Part shown: positions 9,081 to 18,626 of the stretch, one piece after another
Layout: the number at the start of each line of letters is the position of its first letter
Numbering within the stretch: position 1 is the first letter of the stretch
Source of the DNA: Polaromonas sp. SP1
GTDB lineage: Bacteria > Pseudomonadota > Gammaproteobacteria > Burkholderiales > Burkholderiaceae_C
Direction: 5' to 3'
DNA length: 64,000 bases
NCBI RefSeq assembly: GCF_003711205.1
Contig: NZ_CP031013.1
Coordinates: 4,443,494 to 4,507,493 of the forward strand
Program-made: the position numbers and the translations under genes
The notes under the pieces: model-generated
What the model saw: only the letters and a program-made list of their open reading frames with translations
Database searches by the model: none
What the model was told of the DNA's origin: nothing

Positions 9081-9464
9081 ATGAACAAAACAACCCAAAT
9101 CAATTTCACCCGCCACCTGGCCCTGGGCAGCCTGCTGGGCCTGATCGTGCTGGGCCTGGCCTGGGAAATGTGGCTGGCGCCCATACGCCCGGGCGGCTCG
9201 CTGCTGGCGCTCAAGGTTCTGCCCCTGTGCATTCCGCTGGCCGGCATCCTGAAAAACCGCATGTACACCTACCGCTGGGTGAGCCTGCTGGTGTGGCTGT
9301 ACTTCACCGAAGGCGTGGTGCGGGCCTGGAGCGACCGCGCGCCCGGCAACTACCTGGCCTTGATCGAAGTGCTGCTGTGCCTGACGCTGTTTGCCGCCTG
9401 CGCAATGCATGTGCGTGTGCGCCTGAAAAACGCCCAGCCACCCGCGACCCCATCAACCCCCTGA
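9081..9464 (+). CDS. DUF2069 membrane protein
   Basis: A 127-residue protein with four hydrophobic helices (LALGSLLGLIVLGLAW, LLALKVLPLCIPLAGIL, WVSLLVWLYFTEGVV, and ALIEVLLCLTLFAACAM). The phrases LPLCIPLAGILKNRMYTYRW and YFTEGVVRAWSD are typical of DUF2069, a family next to yihY-type genes in many betaproteobacteria. Inner membrane; molecular function unknown. Confidence 0.85.
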   Translation: MNKTTQINFTRHLALGSLLGLIVLGLAWEMWLAPIRPGGSLLALKVLPLCIPLAGILKNRMYTYRWVSLLVWLYFTEGVVRAWSDRAPGNYLALIEVLLCLTLFAACAMHVRVRLKNAQPPATPSTP

Positions 9465-9497
9465 TCTCCCTTCACCCAATTAACCGAGCCGAACACC

Positions 9498-10919
9498 GTG
9501 AGCACGCCCAACCCCCTGATTGAATCCCTGCGCCAGATCGTCGGCGCAGCCAATGTCCTGACCGACGGCGACCTGACGCCCTGGGTGCAGGACTGGCGCA
9601 AACGCGAAACCGGCAAAGCCCTGGCCGTGGTGCGCCCCGGCTCCACGCCGGAAGTCGCAGCCGTGGTGAAAGCCTGCGCCGAAGCACGCGTGAGCATCGT
9701 GCCGCAAGGCGGCAATACCGGCATGGTGGTGGGCTCAACCCCGGACGCCAGCGGCACGCAGGTCGTGCTGAGCCTGACGCGCATGAATAAAGTCCGCACG
9801 CTGGACGCCGGCAACCTGACCATCACGGTCGACGCCGGCTGCGTGTTGCAAAACCTGCAGGAAGCCTGCGAAAAAGCCGGTTTCCTGTTTCCCCTGAGCC
9901 TGGCCTCCGAAGGCAGCTGCACGATAGGCGGCAACCTCGGCACCAACGCCGGCGGCACGCAGGTTGTGCGCTACGGCAACACGCGCGATCTCTGCCTGGG
10001 GCTGGAAGTCGTCACGGCGCAGGGTGAGATCTGGGACGGCCTCTCCGGCCTGCGCAAGGACAACACCGGCTACGACCTGCGCCACCTCTTCATCGGCAGC
10101 GAAGGCACGCTGGGCGTGATCACCGGCGCGACCATGAAGCTCTACCCCATGCCCAAGTCGCAGCTCACCGCCTTTGCCGCCGTGCCCTCGCTGGAAGCTG
10201 CCGTGCAACTGCTGGGCCTGGCGCATGAGCACCTCGGCTCGGGCCTGACCGGCTTTGAAGTCATGGGCCAGTTCGCGCTGGGCCTGGTGGCCAAACACTT
10301 CCCGCAGCAGCGCGTGCCCTTCTGGCAAGAGCACCCTTGGTGCGTGGTGCTGGAGAACTCGGACAACGAATCCGAAGCCCATGCGCGTGAATGCTTTGAA
10401 CGCCTGCTGGAAGCCGCCATGGAAGCCGGCTGCGTCGTTGACGCCGTCGTCGCCGAAAGCATGGCGCAGGCCCACGCGCTCTGGCACATCCGCGAAAGCA
10501 TCCCGATGGCGCAGGCCGAAGAAGGCCTGAACATCAAACACGACATCTCGATCAACGTGTCGCGCATCCCCGACTTTGTGACTGAAACGAATGCACTGCT
10601 GCTCGAGCGCTTTCCCGGCGCGCGCATGGTCGTCTACGGCCACCTGGGCGACGGCAACCTGCACTACAACGTGCAGGCGCCCGAGAACCAGGACCAGGCG
10701 CGTTTCCTCAATGAACAGGAGACGCCGATGAATGCGCTGGTCTATGAAGCGGTGGACCGCTACCGCGGCTCGATCTCGGCCGAGCACGGTGTCGGCAGCC
10801 TGAAGGTCAACACCCTGCCCAAGCACAAATCACCGGTGGCGCTGGGCATGATGCGGGCGATCAAGCAGGGGCTGGATCCGCAGAACCTGATGAACCCGGG
10901 GCGGGTGCTGAAGGCATAG
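9498..10919 (+). CDS. FAD-binding oxidoreductase (D-2-hydroxyacid dehydrogenase type)
   Basis: A 473-residue flavoprotein of the FAD-linked oxidase family that includes D-lactate and D-2-hydroxyglutarate dehydrogenases. The N-terminal PCMH-type FAD domain shows VPQGGNTGMVVG and SEGSCTIGGNLGTNAGGTQVVRYGNTRD; the substrate half ends in the conserved YGHLGDGNLHYN (metal/substrate histidines) and SAEHGVGSLK, then DPQNLMNPGRVL. It is expected to oxidise a D-2-hydroxy acid and pass electrons to a carrier. Substrate is not assignable from sequence. It is convergent with the next gene, 4 bases apart. Confidence 0.92.
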   Translation: MSTPNPLIESLRQIVGAANVLTDGDLTPWVQDWRKRETGKALAVVRPGSTPEVAAVVKACAEARVSIVPQGGNTGMVVGSTPDASGTQVVLSLTRMNKVRTLDAGNLTITVDAGCVLQNLQEACEKAGFLFPLSLASEGSCTIGGNLGTNAGGTQVVRYGNTRDLCLGLEVVTAQGEIWDGLSGLRKDNTGYDLRHLFIGSEGTLGVITGATMKLYPMPKSQLTAFAAVPSLEAAVQLLGLAHEHLGSGLTGFEVMGQFALGLVAKHFPQQRVPFWQEHPWCVVLENSDNESEAHARECFERLLEAAMEAGCVVDAVVAESMAQAHALWHIRESIPMAQAEEGLNIKHDISINVSRIPDFVTETNALLLERFPGARMVVYGHLGDGNLHYNVQAPENQDQARFLNEQETPMNALVYEAVDRYRGSISAEHGVGSLKVNTLPKHKSPVALGMMRAIKQGLDPQNLMNPGRVLKA

Positions 10920-10923
10920 AAGC

Positions 10924-11390
10924 TTATTTGGTGGTCAAAGTCTTTGCGATCTGCGCGTTGTCAACATGGCTCCCAAATTTCACCATCGCAACCAGGACGT
11001 CCTTGTCGTACATCAGTTCCGTCGCGGCGAGTTTCGCGAGCACTTCAAATACGCGACGAATAACCTCATCACTCTCGGCGCCCTTATTGATAGCCCGAGC
11101 TTCAGCCAAGCAGGTCTCTGTCGATAGGCGAGTAATGAGAGCGCCCATCGTCTTGTTCGCCTCCTCGATAGACTCTTTAGAGGTGAGAGAAAGACCGGTC
11201 AGTTGCTGATGAGCGCCCATCATGGTGAATAACCATCGGACCAGAGTGGTGCGATCCTTTCCCGTGATGTTTTCGGTAACGCCTTGGCGAGCGGATGGCT
11301 TTGCGCATGCGTTGCGCCGATAAAACCAAACAGCAGCGTAAATGCCAGAATGAAGGACTTGATGATGATGTTGAGGCCAAAAAACCTCAA
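10924..11390 (-). pseudogene. exported helical protein with an apparent frameshift
   Basis: Two overlapping minus frames together make one sensible protein. A TTG start at 11390, with GAGG 6 bases upstream, begins a classic signal peptide (MRFFGLNIIIKSFILAF...ATHAQS) that stops at 11220. The frame that continues to 10924 carries a soluble helical domain (GKDRTTLVRWLFTMMGAHQQ ... AKLAATELMYDKDVLVAMVKFG). They overlap around 11250-11290, where a one-base shift would join them near the ALPK codons. Domain style resembles small periplasmic proteins of Comamonadaceae. It may be a recent pseudogene or a sequencing error; without the join, the downstream frame lacks a plausible start. Function unknown. 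Confidence 0.6.
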
Positions 11391-11461
11391 AGTAAGCCTC
11401 ACTGGCACTTACCAAGCTCATACAAGTCACAAAACTCCGGATTCGATCAAAGCATGAATGT

Positions 11462-11480
11462 TGCGCATACAATATGCGCA
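11462..11480. promoter_or_regulatory. palindrome upstream of ccdAB, likely operator
   Basis: A perfect inverted repeat TGCGCATA-CAA-TATGCGCA ends 19 bases before the ccdA start. Antitoxin/toxin complexes of this type autoregulate by binding palindromes at their promoter, so this is the probable CcdA(B) operator. The assignment is inferred from position and symmetry. Confidence 0.6.
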
Positions 11481-11499
11481 TAGTTCATGAAGGCCCATC

Positions 11500-11772
11500 A
11501 TGCTCAAATTTGACCACGCCCCCAAAAAAGCCACCAATCTGTCACTCAACTCCAAGGTGCTGGAAGTTGCGCGCGAGATGGGCATGAATATCTCGCAAAC
11601 CGTCGATGCGCTGTTGGCCGATGAAGTCAAACGGCGCTACTGGGAGCAGTGGAACGAGCGGAACAAGGGCGCGATTGCGTCTTACAACGCCCGCGTTGCG
11701 AAGCACGGTCTTCCCCTGGCCAAATACCGCAGCTTTGCCAAGAGCCTGGGCGACGGCAAGCAAGAGGATTAA
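11500..11772 (+). CDS. ccdA: CcdA-family antitoxin
   Basis: A 90-residue antitoxin. The N-terminal part (TNLSLNSKVLEVAREMGMNISQTVDALLADEV) is a ribbon-helix-helix DNA-binding fold; the C-terminal part (RRYWEQWNERNKGAIASYNARVAKHGLPL) is the toxin-binding tail typical of CcdA. It neutralises CcdB and represses its own operon. The toxin GTG starts 2 bases after this stop, the normal antitoxin-first order. A palindrome lies just upstream. Confidence 0.93.
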   Translation: MLKFDHAPKKATNLSLNSKVLEVAREMGMNISQTVDALLADEVKRRYWEQWNERNKGAIASYNARVAKHGLPLAKYRSFAKSLGDGKQED

Positions 11773-11774
11773 AC

Positions 11775-12089
11775 GTGGCCCGTTTTGACGTTTACAGCAA
11801 CCCGGACAAACCGGAAAACACCTGGATTCCCTTCTACCTGGATGTGCAAAGCGACCACATGCAGGGACTGGAAACACGGGTCGTGGTTCCGCTTTGGGAT
11901 GCCGGCCATTTCGAAGGCAAGGCCGAGGACCTTCACCCCGAATTTGAATTTGACGGCAGGCTGCTGGTGATGGACACACCCGCCTTGGGCGCGGTGCCGC
12001 AAGCCGCCTTGCGCAAAGTAGTCGCCAATCTGACCGCCCACCAACTGACCATTCAAAATGCGCTCGACACGCTTTTTGGAGCTTATTAA
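11775..12089 (+). CDS. ccdB: CcdB-family gyrase-poison toxin
   Basis: A 104-residue toxin with the CcdB core: [30 protein letters not shown], then a C-terminal helix [10 protein letters not shown]. CcdB traps DNA gyrase through its last residues; the F plasmid protein ends in Trp-Gly-Ile, whereas here the end is Gly-Ala-Tyr, so gyrase poisoning might be altered, as in some chromosomal homologues. The start is GTG 11775, which could keep translation low. The stop overlaps the thyA start by one base (TAATG), an unusual link between a toxin-antitoxin unit and a housekeeping gene. Confidence 0.92.
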   Translation: MARFDVYSNPDKPENTWIPFYLDVQSDHMQGLETRVVVPLWDAGHFEGKAEDLHPEFEFDGRLLVMDTPALGAVPQAALRKVVANLTAHQLTIQNALDTLFGAY

Positions 12090-12934
12090 TGACACAACAA
12101 ACCGGCTCGCGCCCCATCCGCTCCCAATACGAAGATTTCATGCGCCATGTGGACACCCACGGCGTCTTCAAGGCCGACCGCACCGGCACCGGCACCAAAA
12201 GCGTGTTCGGCCACCAGATGCGCTTTGACCTGAACGAGGGCTTTCCGCTGGTGACGACCAAGAAGGTCCACCTCAAGTCCATCGTGCATGAGCTGCTGTG
12301 GTTTCTGCAGGGCTCGAGCGACAACAACTGGCTCAAGGCGCGCGGCGTCACCATCTGGGACGAATGGGCGCGTGAAGACGGCGACCTCGGCCCCGTCTAC
12401 GGCGTTCAGTGGCGCAGCTGGCCCACGCCTGATGGCGGCCACATCGACCAGATCAGCGAAGTCATCAAGACGCTGAAGACCAACCCCGACTCGCGCCGCA
12501 TCATCGTGAGCGCCTGGAACGTGGCCGACCTTTCCAAGATGGCGCTGATGCCCTGCCATGCCTTCTTCCAGTTTTACGTGGCGCCGTCCGAGGTGGCGGG
12601 CCAGCCGGGCAAGCTCAGCTGCCAGCTGTATCAGCGCAGCGCCGATATCTTCCTGGGCGTGCCTTTCAACATTGCCAGCTACGCGCTGCTGACGCACATG
12701 GTGGCGCAGCAATGCGGCCTCGGCGTGGGCGACTTCATCTGGACCGGCGGCGACTGCCACATCTACAGCAACCACCAGGAGCAGGTCGCGCTGCAACTGA
12801 GCCGCAAGCCCTTTGCCTACCCCACGCTGCAGATCAAACGCAAACCCGAATCGATCTTTGATTACCAGTTTGAAGACTTCGAGTTCCTGGACTACCAGCA
12901 CCACGACGCCATCAAGGCGCCGGTGGCCGTCTAG
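12089..12934 (+). CDS. thyA: thymidylate synthase
   Basis: A 281-residue cytoplasmic enzyme that methylates dUMP to dTMP using methylenetetrahydrofolate. Landmarks are [18 protein letters not shown] (phosphate-binding arginine), the catalytic cysteine in [36 protein letters not shown], and a C-terminal valine. Only one base overlaps the ccdB stop, with GGAG 7 bases upstream of the ATG, so translation may be coupled to the toxin gene. Dihydrofolate reductase follows 15 bases downstream, recycling the dihydrofolate that this reaction produces. Confidence 0.97.
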   Translation: MTQQTGSRPIRSQYEDFMRHVDTHGVFKADRTGTGTKSVFGHQMRFDLNEGFPLVTTKKVHLKSIVHELLWFLQGSSDNNWLKARGVTIWDEWAREDGDLGPVYGVQWRSWPTPDGGHIDQISEVIKTLKTNPDSRRIIVSAWNVADLSKMALMPCHAFFQFYVAPSEVAGQPGKLSCQLYQRSADIFLGVPFNIASYALLTHMVAQQCGLGVGDFIWTGGDCHIYSNHQEQVALQLSRKPFAYPTLQIKRKPESIFDYQFEDFEFLDYQHHDAIKAPVAV

Positions 12935-12949
12935 AGAAAGCCCAGAGCC

Positions 12950-13435
12950 ATGACACGCATCCACATGATCTTCGCCCGCGCCGCCAACGGCGTGATCGGC
13001 CGCGACAACGCCATGCCCTGGCACCTGCCGGAAGACATGGCGCGCTTCAAGCGCCTGACGACCGGCCGGCCGGTCATCATGGGCCGCAAAACCTGGGATT
13101 CGCTGCCGGTGAAATTCCGCCCGCTGCCGGGCCGCACCAACATCGTCATCACGCGCCAGGCCGACTGGAAAGACACCGGCGCTGAAACCGCTGGCAGCCT
13201 GGCCGACGCACTGGCGCAATGCGCCGCTGCCGAAGAAGCCTGGATCATGGGCGGCGCGCAGATTTACGCGCAGGCGATGCCGCTGGCCGACCGGATTGAA
13301 GTCACCGAGATTGCGCAGGACTTTGAGGGCGACGCCTATGCGCCGACGCTGGGCCCCGAATGGCGGGAGAGCGCGCGTGAAGACCATGTGTCGACGAACG
13401 GCATGAAGTTCAGCTTCGTCACCTACGAAAAATAG
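12950..13435 (+). CDS. folA: dihydrofolate reductase
   Basis: A 161-residue NADPH-dependent enzyme that reduces dihydrofolate to tetrahydrofolate. It shows the typical start IHMIFARAANGVIGRDNAMPWHLPEDMARFK (Met20-loop region with the active-site acid), GRPVIMGRKTWDSLP, PLPGRTNIVITR and WIMGGAQIYAQAM. The tight thyA-folA pair is a common bacterial arrangement. Confidence 0.97.
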   Translation: MTRIHMIFARAANGVIGRDNAMPWHLPEDMARFKRLTTGRPVIMGRKTWDSLPVKFRPLPGRTNIVITRQADWKDTGAETAGSLADALAQCAAAEEAWIMGGAQIYAQAMPLADRIEVTEIAQDFEGDAYAPTLGPEWRESAREDHVSTNGMKFSFVTYEK

Positions 13436-13493
13436 ACCCCGTCAATTCACTCACAACACATAACAGCACATAACAACGCACAAAGGAACAGAT

Positions 13494-14087
13494 ATGTCAG
13501 GAGGCGGATTTCACGTACACGGGCCCCACGACCATGAGCTCGAGCATGCAGCGCAAGGCGGCCATGGCGGCCACGACAGCGGCGGCGGCATGATCGCGCA
13601 GATCGCGGTCATCACCGCCATCATCGCGACCATAGGCGCCATCTTTGCGTACATGGGCGGCGCCACGCAGGCCAATGCGGGCCTGTACAAAAACAATGCG
13701 GCCATCAAGAAGACCGAAGCCTCCAACCAGTGGAATTTTTTCCAGGCCAAAAGTACCAAGCAGTCGCTGGCCGAGCTCGCCCGCGACCTGGCGCCCGAAG
13801 ATAAAAAAGCCGCTTACCAGGGCAAGGTAGACCGCTACGAAAAAGAAAAGAACGAGATCAAGGTGATCGCCGACAAGCTGGAGGCCGAAGCCGCCACCTG
13901 GGACAAATCGTCGGACGAACAAATGCACCAGCACCACCGCTGGGCCCAGGCCACCACGGTGCTGCAGGTGGCGATTGCGCTGGCGGCCATCGCCCTGCTG
14001 ACGCGCAAGCGGTGGCTGGAGTACGGCATGTTTGCCGTGGCCGGTGTGGGCCTGGTGGTGGGCGTGCTGGCAGTGCTACATATTTAA
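13494..14087 (+). CDS. DUF4337 membrane protein
   Basis: A 197-residue protein with a His/Gly-rich start (HVHGPHDHELEHAAQGGHGGHDSGGG), a first membrane helix (IAQIAVITAIIATIGAIFAYMGG), a long charged coiled-coil-like middle (ANAGLYKNNAAIKKTEASNQWNFFQAK...EKEKNEIKVIADKLEAEA), and two C-terminal hydrophobic helices. This is the layout of DUF4337. The His-rich N-terminus might bind metal, but this is a guess. A 17-bp palindrome (14075-14091) overlaps its last codons. Confidence 0.85.
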   Translation: MSGGGFHVHGPHDHELEHAAQGGHGGHDSGGGMIAQIAVITAIIATIGAIFAYMGGATQANAGLYKNNAAIKKTEASNQWNFFQAKSTKQSLAELARDLAPEDKKAAYQGKVDRYEKEKNEIKVIADKLEAEAATWDKSSDEQMHQHHRWAQATTVLQVAIALAAIALLTRKRWLEYGMFAVAGVGLVVGVLAVLHI

Positions 14088-14120
14088 TAGCGGGTAACCC
14101 ACGTCTTTATTGGGCTGGAG
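14075..14120 (+). repeat. two-hairpin dispersed repeat at the end of the DUF4337 gene
   Basis: GCTAC-N7-ATAGC (14075-14091, one mismatch) overlaps the stop codon of the DUF4337 gene, followed by a CCCA...TGGG stem and the shared TGGGCTGGAG. It stands where a terminator could be, although no T-run follows. Confidence 0.6.
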
Positions 14121-14129
14121 CACGAAATC

Positions 14130-14906
14130 ATGAAAATTTCTACCTGGAACGTGAACTCGCTGACCGCGCGGCTGCAGCACGTGCTCGACTGGCTGGCGGC
14201 CAACCCGGTCGACGTGCTGTGCCTGCAAGAGCTCAAGATGACGGATGACAAGTTTCCGCTGGAGGCGCTCAAGGCCGTCGGGTACGAAGCCGCCGCTTTC
14301 GGACAGAAAACCTACAACGGCGTGGCCATCCTGTCGCGCACGCCGCTGCGCGAGGTGGTGAAAAACATCGTGGGTTTTGAAGACGAGCATTCACGTGTCA
14401 TCGCCGCCACCGTAGACAGCCCCACAGGGCCCATCCGCGTGCTGAACGGCTACTTCGTCAACGGCCAGGAGCCCGGCAGTGAAAAGTTCGCCTACAAGAT
14501 GCGCTGGCTGGACGGCCTGCAGGCCTATGTGCGCGCCGAGATGGCGGCCCACCCGCAGCTGGTGCTGCTGGGCGACTTCAACATCACGCCGGAAGACCAG
14601 GATTCGTACGACCCGGAAGGCCTGCGCGACACCATCCACCACACCAAAGAAGAGCGCGAGCATTTCCGCCAGCTGGTGGCGCTGGGCCTGACCGACAGCT
14701 TTCGCATGTTCGAGCAGCTGCCCAAAAGCTATTCATGGTGGGACTACCGCATGCTGGGCTACCAGAAGAACCGCGGCCTGCGCATCGACCACATCCTGGT
14801 CAGCGACGCGCTCAAGCCGCAGGTCAAAGGCTGCACCATTGACCGCGTGCCGCGCAAATGGGAAAAGCCCAGCGACCATGCGCCGGTGACAGTGACTATT
14901 GGCTAA
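14130..14906 (+). CDS. xth: exodeoxyribonuclease III (AP endonuclease family)
   Basis: A 258-residue member of the exonuclease III/AP endonuclease family, active on abasic sites and 3' ends in base excision repair. It has the endonuclease/exonuclease/phosphatase fold signatures: KISTWNVNSL (metal-site Asn), LCLQELKM (catalytic Glu), QLVLLGDFNITPED (Asp-Asn pair), GLRIDHILVSDAL (Asp-His region) and KPSDHAPV at the end. Convergent with ntrC across a G+C-rich repeat pair. Confidence 0.95.
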   Translation: MKISTWNVNSLTARLQHVLDWLAANPVDVLCLQELKMTDDKFPLEALKAVGYEAAAFGQKTYNGVAILSRTPLREVVKNIVGFEDEHSRVIAATVDSPTGPIRVLNGYFVNGQEPGSEKFAYKMRWLDGLQAYVRAEMAAHPQLVLLGDFNITPEDQDSYDPEGLRDTIHHTKEEREHFRQLVALGLTDSFRMFEQLPKSYSWWDYRMLGYQKNRGLRIDHILVSDALKPQVKGCTIDRVPRKWEKPSDHAPVTVTIG

Positions 14907-14934
14907 CCCCCGTCAGAAATAGACCCACCCCCGT

Positions 14935-15150
14935 CCAGGCTCACTGCGTGTAGCCCGTTCCCCCCTTCCAGGGGGCGAGGCCAGCGGTCTGGCAAAGCCA
15001 GTCCCGCGGCCTCTGCTGGTGAAAAACCCCGTTGGATACGCACTGAACTCTTCAACCCAGCATGAGCCCCGGAACCGGCTTCGCCGGGCCGTAGGGCGGG
15101 CGGCCCCCTCGGGGGGCAGCGACCCACACGCAGTGGGGGAGCGTGGGGGC
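14935..15150. repeat. inverted pair of G+C-rich hairpin repeats between xth and ntrC
   Basis: Two head-to-head copies of one element fill the gap between the convergent genes. The left copy reads CACTGCGTGT followed by CCCCCCTTCCAGGGGG; the right copy, read on the minus strand, has CACTGCGTGT followed by TGCCCCCCGAGGGGGC. A third copy is inside the gene at 22079-23137. The paired arms could form a large hairpin and may act as a two-way terminator. Confidence 0.7.
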
Positions 15151-15155
15151 CACAT

Positions 15156-16667
<1,512 letters not shown>

Positions 16668-16762
16668 GTATGCAGTCCCTTTTTCGTGCTTTTCAAATGC
16701 CGGCCCTTTTGGAGCCCCGCGCATCGATCGCGTTATGTATCAGTCATGGATAAAGACACACT

Positions 16763-17866
16763 TCAAGGCAGCGGTATGAGCAGCTTGAAATCTGTACGGC
16801 CCGGCACACTGTCGCACTCGATCAAACCGTGGTGTTGCTGGACAAAGGTTTGCGCCAATGTCAGCCCCAGCCCCGAACCGCCCTCACGCCCTGAGACCAG
16901 GGGATAGAAGATTCGGTCTTTGATGGAGTCCGGCACACCCGGTCCATTGTCGATAACATGCAATTCCAGTGCCAAGCGATAGCGCTGCTTGCCGAAAGTT
17001 ACCTGCCTGGCGATTCTTGTCCTGAAAGTGATCTGTGCATCGCCCGCCGCAATACGCTCTGCCAGCGCCTGGGCAGCGTTGTGGGCGATGTTCAGCACCG
17101 CCTGTATCAGCTGCTCGCGGTCGCCGCGAAAGTCGGGAATAGAGATGTCGTAATCCCGTGTGACCTTCAGGCCTCTGGGGAATTCCGCCAGGATGAGCGA
17201 GCGCACGCGCTCGCACACTTCGTGGATATTCACGTCGCCCACCAGGTGCGGCCGGCGGTGCGGCGCCAGCAGGCGGTCCACAAGCGTCTGCAGGCGGTCG
17301 GCTTCGTGGATGATGACCTGGGTGTACTCGGTCAGGTCCTTGCCGATCTCCATCTGCAGCAACTGCGCCGCGCCGCGAATGCCGCCCAGCGGGTTTTTGA
17401 TCTCGTGGGCCAAATTGCGGATCAGCTCCTTGTTGGCCTGCGCCTGGTCGATCAGGCGCTCTTCGCGCTCCTGCTTGGCCTGCTGCTCCAAAGGCAGCAG
17501 TTCCACGATCGCCTCGCCCGGCGTGTCGGTTTGCGCCACCACCACATGCACGGGCAGCGGCTCGTGGTTCAGGCGCCTGAGCCAGGCGTCGTAGCGAAGC
17601 GCCGCGAATTCATTGCTGCCCGCGCCTTCGAGGGCGTTTTGCAGGATCAGCGGTTCGGTGAAACAGTCGGGGAGCTGCGAGCCTTCAATGGTTCGCCGGG
17701 AGGTTCCCAGGGCGTCTTCCAGGGCTGCGTTGGCAAAAACCACCGTGCCGTTGGTGCGGACAACCGCGACCAGCGTGGCCAGCAGGTCGAAGGCCTGGAA
17801 GCGGGGGAGTCCGGAAACCGGGGCGGATGAAAGTGGGGTGCGGATGGAGGGCTTCAAGCCGCCCAT
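16763..17866 (-). CDS. ntrB: nitrogen regulation sensor kinase/phosphatase NtrB
   Basis: A soluble histidine kinase of about 367 residues. A PAS-like sensor at the start (FDLLATLVAVVRTNGTVVFANAALEDALG) is followed by the dimerisation/phosphotransfer helix with the phospho-accepting His in RNLAHEIKNPLGGIRGAAQLL, and the ATPase domain with N box LNIAHNAAQAL, then VIDNGPGVPD and GSGLGLTLAQTF. It phosphorylates or dephosphorylates NtrC in response to PII signalling. ATG 17866 or GTG 17872 are both possible starts. Downstream of glnA but separated from it by a terminator and one exported-protein gene. Confidence 0.94.
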   Translation of the reverse strand: MGGLKPSIRTPLSSAPVSGLPRFQAFDLLATLVAVVRTNGTVVFANAALEDALGTSRRTIEGSQLPDCFTEPLILQNALEGAGSNEFAALRYDAWLRRLNHEPLPVHVVVAQTDTPGEAIVELLPLEQQAKQEREERLIDQAQANKELIRNLAHEIKNPLGGIRGAAQLLQMEIGKDLTEYTQVIIHEADRLQTLVDRLLAPHRRPHLVGDVNIHEVCERVRSLILAEFPRGLKVTRDYDISIPDFRGDREQLIQAVLNIAHNAAQALAERIAAGDAQITFRTRIARQVTFGKQRYRLALELHVIDNGPGVPDSIKDRIFYPLVSGREGGSGLGLTLAQTFVQQHHGLIECDSVPGRTDFKLLIPLP

Positions 17867-17893
17867 TTTCACCCAGAAGCCTGCCCCGCGCGA

Positions 17894-18427
17894 TTAATTG
17901 AGGGCGGGAGCGCCCGATGGGAGCCGGGAAATCTCGCGCTTGAGACCGGCAATGTCGCTCTGGTTGCGGGCGATGCTGTCCTTGAGCTCCGCCACGCGGT
18001 CCAGGTAACGCTGGTAGTTGCGGCCTTCAATGCCCTGCTTTTCAGGCTCGCCGTTGTTGTACTCTTTTTGCTGCTCGGCCAGTTTGGCTTCGGCCTTCTT
18101 CAGCTCGGCTTCCAGGATGGCGCGCGAGTCGCTGTCGCGGGCGCGCTGCTCGGGGCCGGAAGCGGCCGCCACACGGACCGCAGGGGCGGAGCCGGAGCCG
18201 GAAGAGGCGTTGGAGTTGGACTTGGCAACCGGCGTGCTCTGCACCACGGTGACATTGCCGCCCGACACCAGCTTGCAGTTACGGGTTTGCGCTTCTTTGG
18301 TGTTGTTGATGTATTCGGGCGCGGAACCCCCTGCACCTGTGCAGCGGTAAACCTGCTGCGCCCAGGCGGTGTTACCCGCGCCGGCCAGCAGCAACGAAAA
18401 GGCAGAAAGCAAAAACGTGTGTTTCAT
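17894..18427 (-). CDS. exported coiled-coil protein, DUF4124-like start
   Basis: A 177-residue protein with a signal peptide (MKHTFLLSAFSLLLAGAGNTAWAQQ). The beginning of the mature part (VYRCTGAGGSAPEYINNTKEAQTRNCKLVSGG) resembles DUF4124, a small cysteine-containing periplasmic module. It then has a Ser/Ala-rich linker and a long charged helix (AELKKAEAKLAEQQKEY...DRVAELKDSIARNQSDIAGLKREI), likely coiled coil. ATG 18427 has GGGAG 6 bases upstream. It lies between glnA and ntrB on the same strand; a nitrogen link is not shown. Confidence 0.75.
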   Translation of the reverse strand: MKHTFLLSAFSLLLAGAGNTAWAQQVYRCTGAGGSAPEYINNTKEAQTRNCKLVSGGNVTVVQSTPVAKSNSNASSGSGSAPAVRVAAASGPEQRARDSDSRAILEAELKKAEAKLAEQQKEYNNGEPEKQGIEGRNYQRYLDRVAELKDSIARNQSDIAGLKREISRLPSGAPALN

Positions 18428-18532
18428 AGGGAACTCCCAGTGCCGTTGAGGGCTAGGACGGTCTATCAGTATGCGGTAAACCCGCCAAAACACAAAGCCA
18501 GCAAGCCTACAACGCACTGGGGCAATAAAAAA

Positions 18533-18556
18533 GGACGGCCTTGGCCGTCCCTTTTT
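18533..18556 (-). terminator. Rho-independent terminator after glnA
   Basis: Perfect stem GGACGGCC-TT-GGCCGTCC. On the minus strand it is followed by a run of six T, about 70 bases past the glnA stop. On the plus strand five T also follow, so it could work both ways. Confidence 0.85.
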
Positions 18557-18626
18557 GACCACACACACGCCCGAAACCGGGGCGTATGTGATTGAGCGCT
18601 TACTTAAGCGTAAGCTTTTTGCCGCC

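Noticed and set aside
12086..13387. Long minus-strand frame opposite thyA and folA
   Set aside because: It is the shadow of two certain genes and has no family resemblance or ribosome site.
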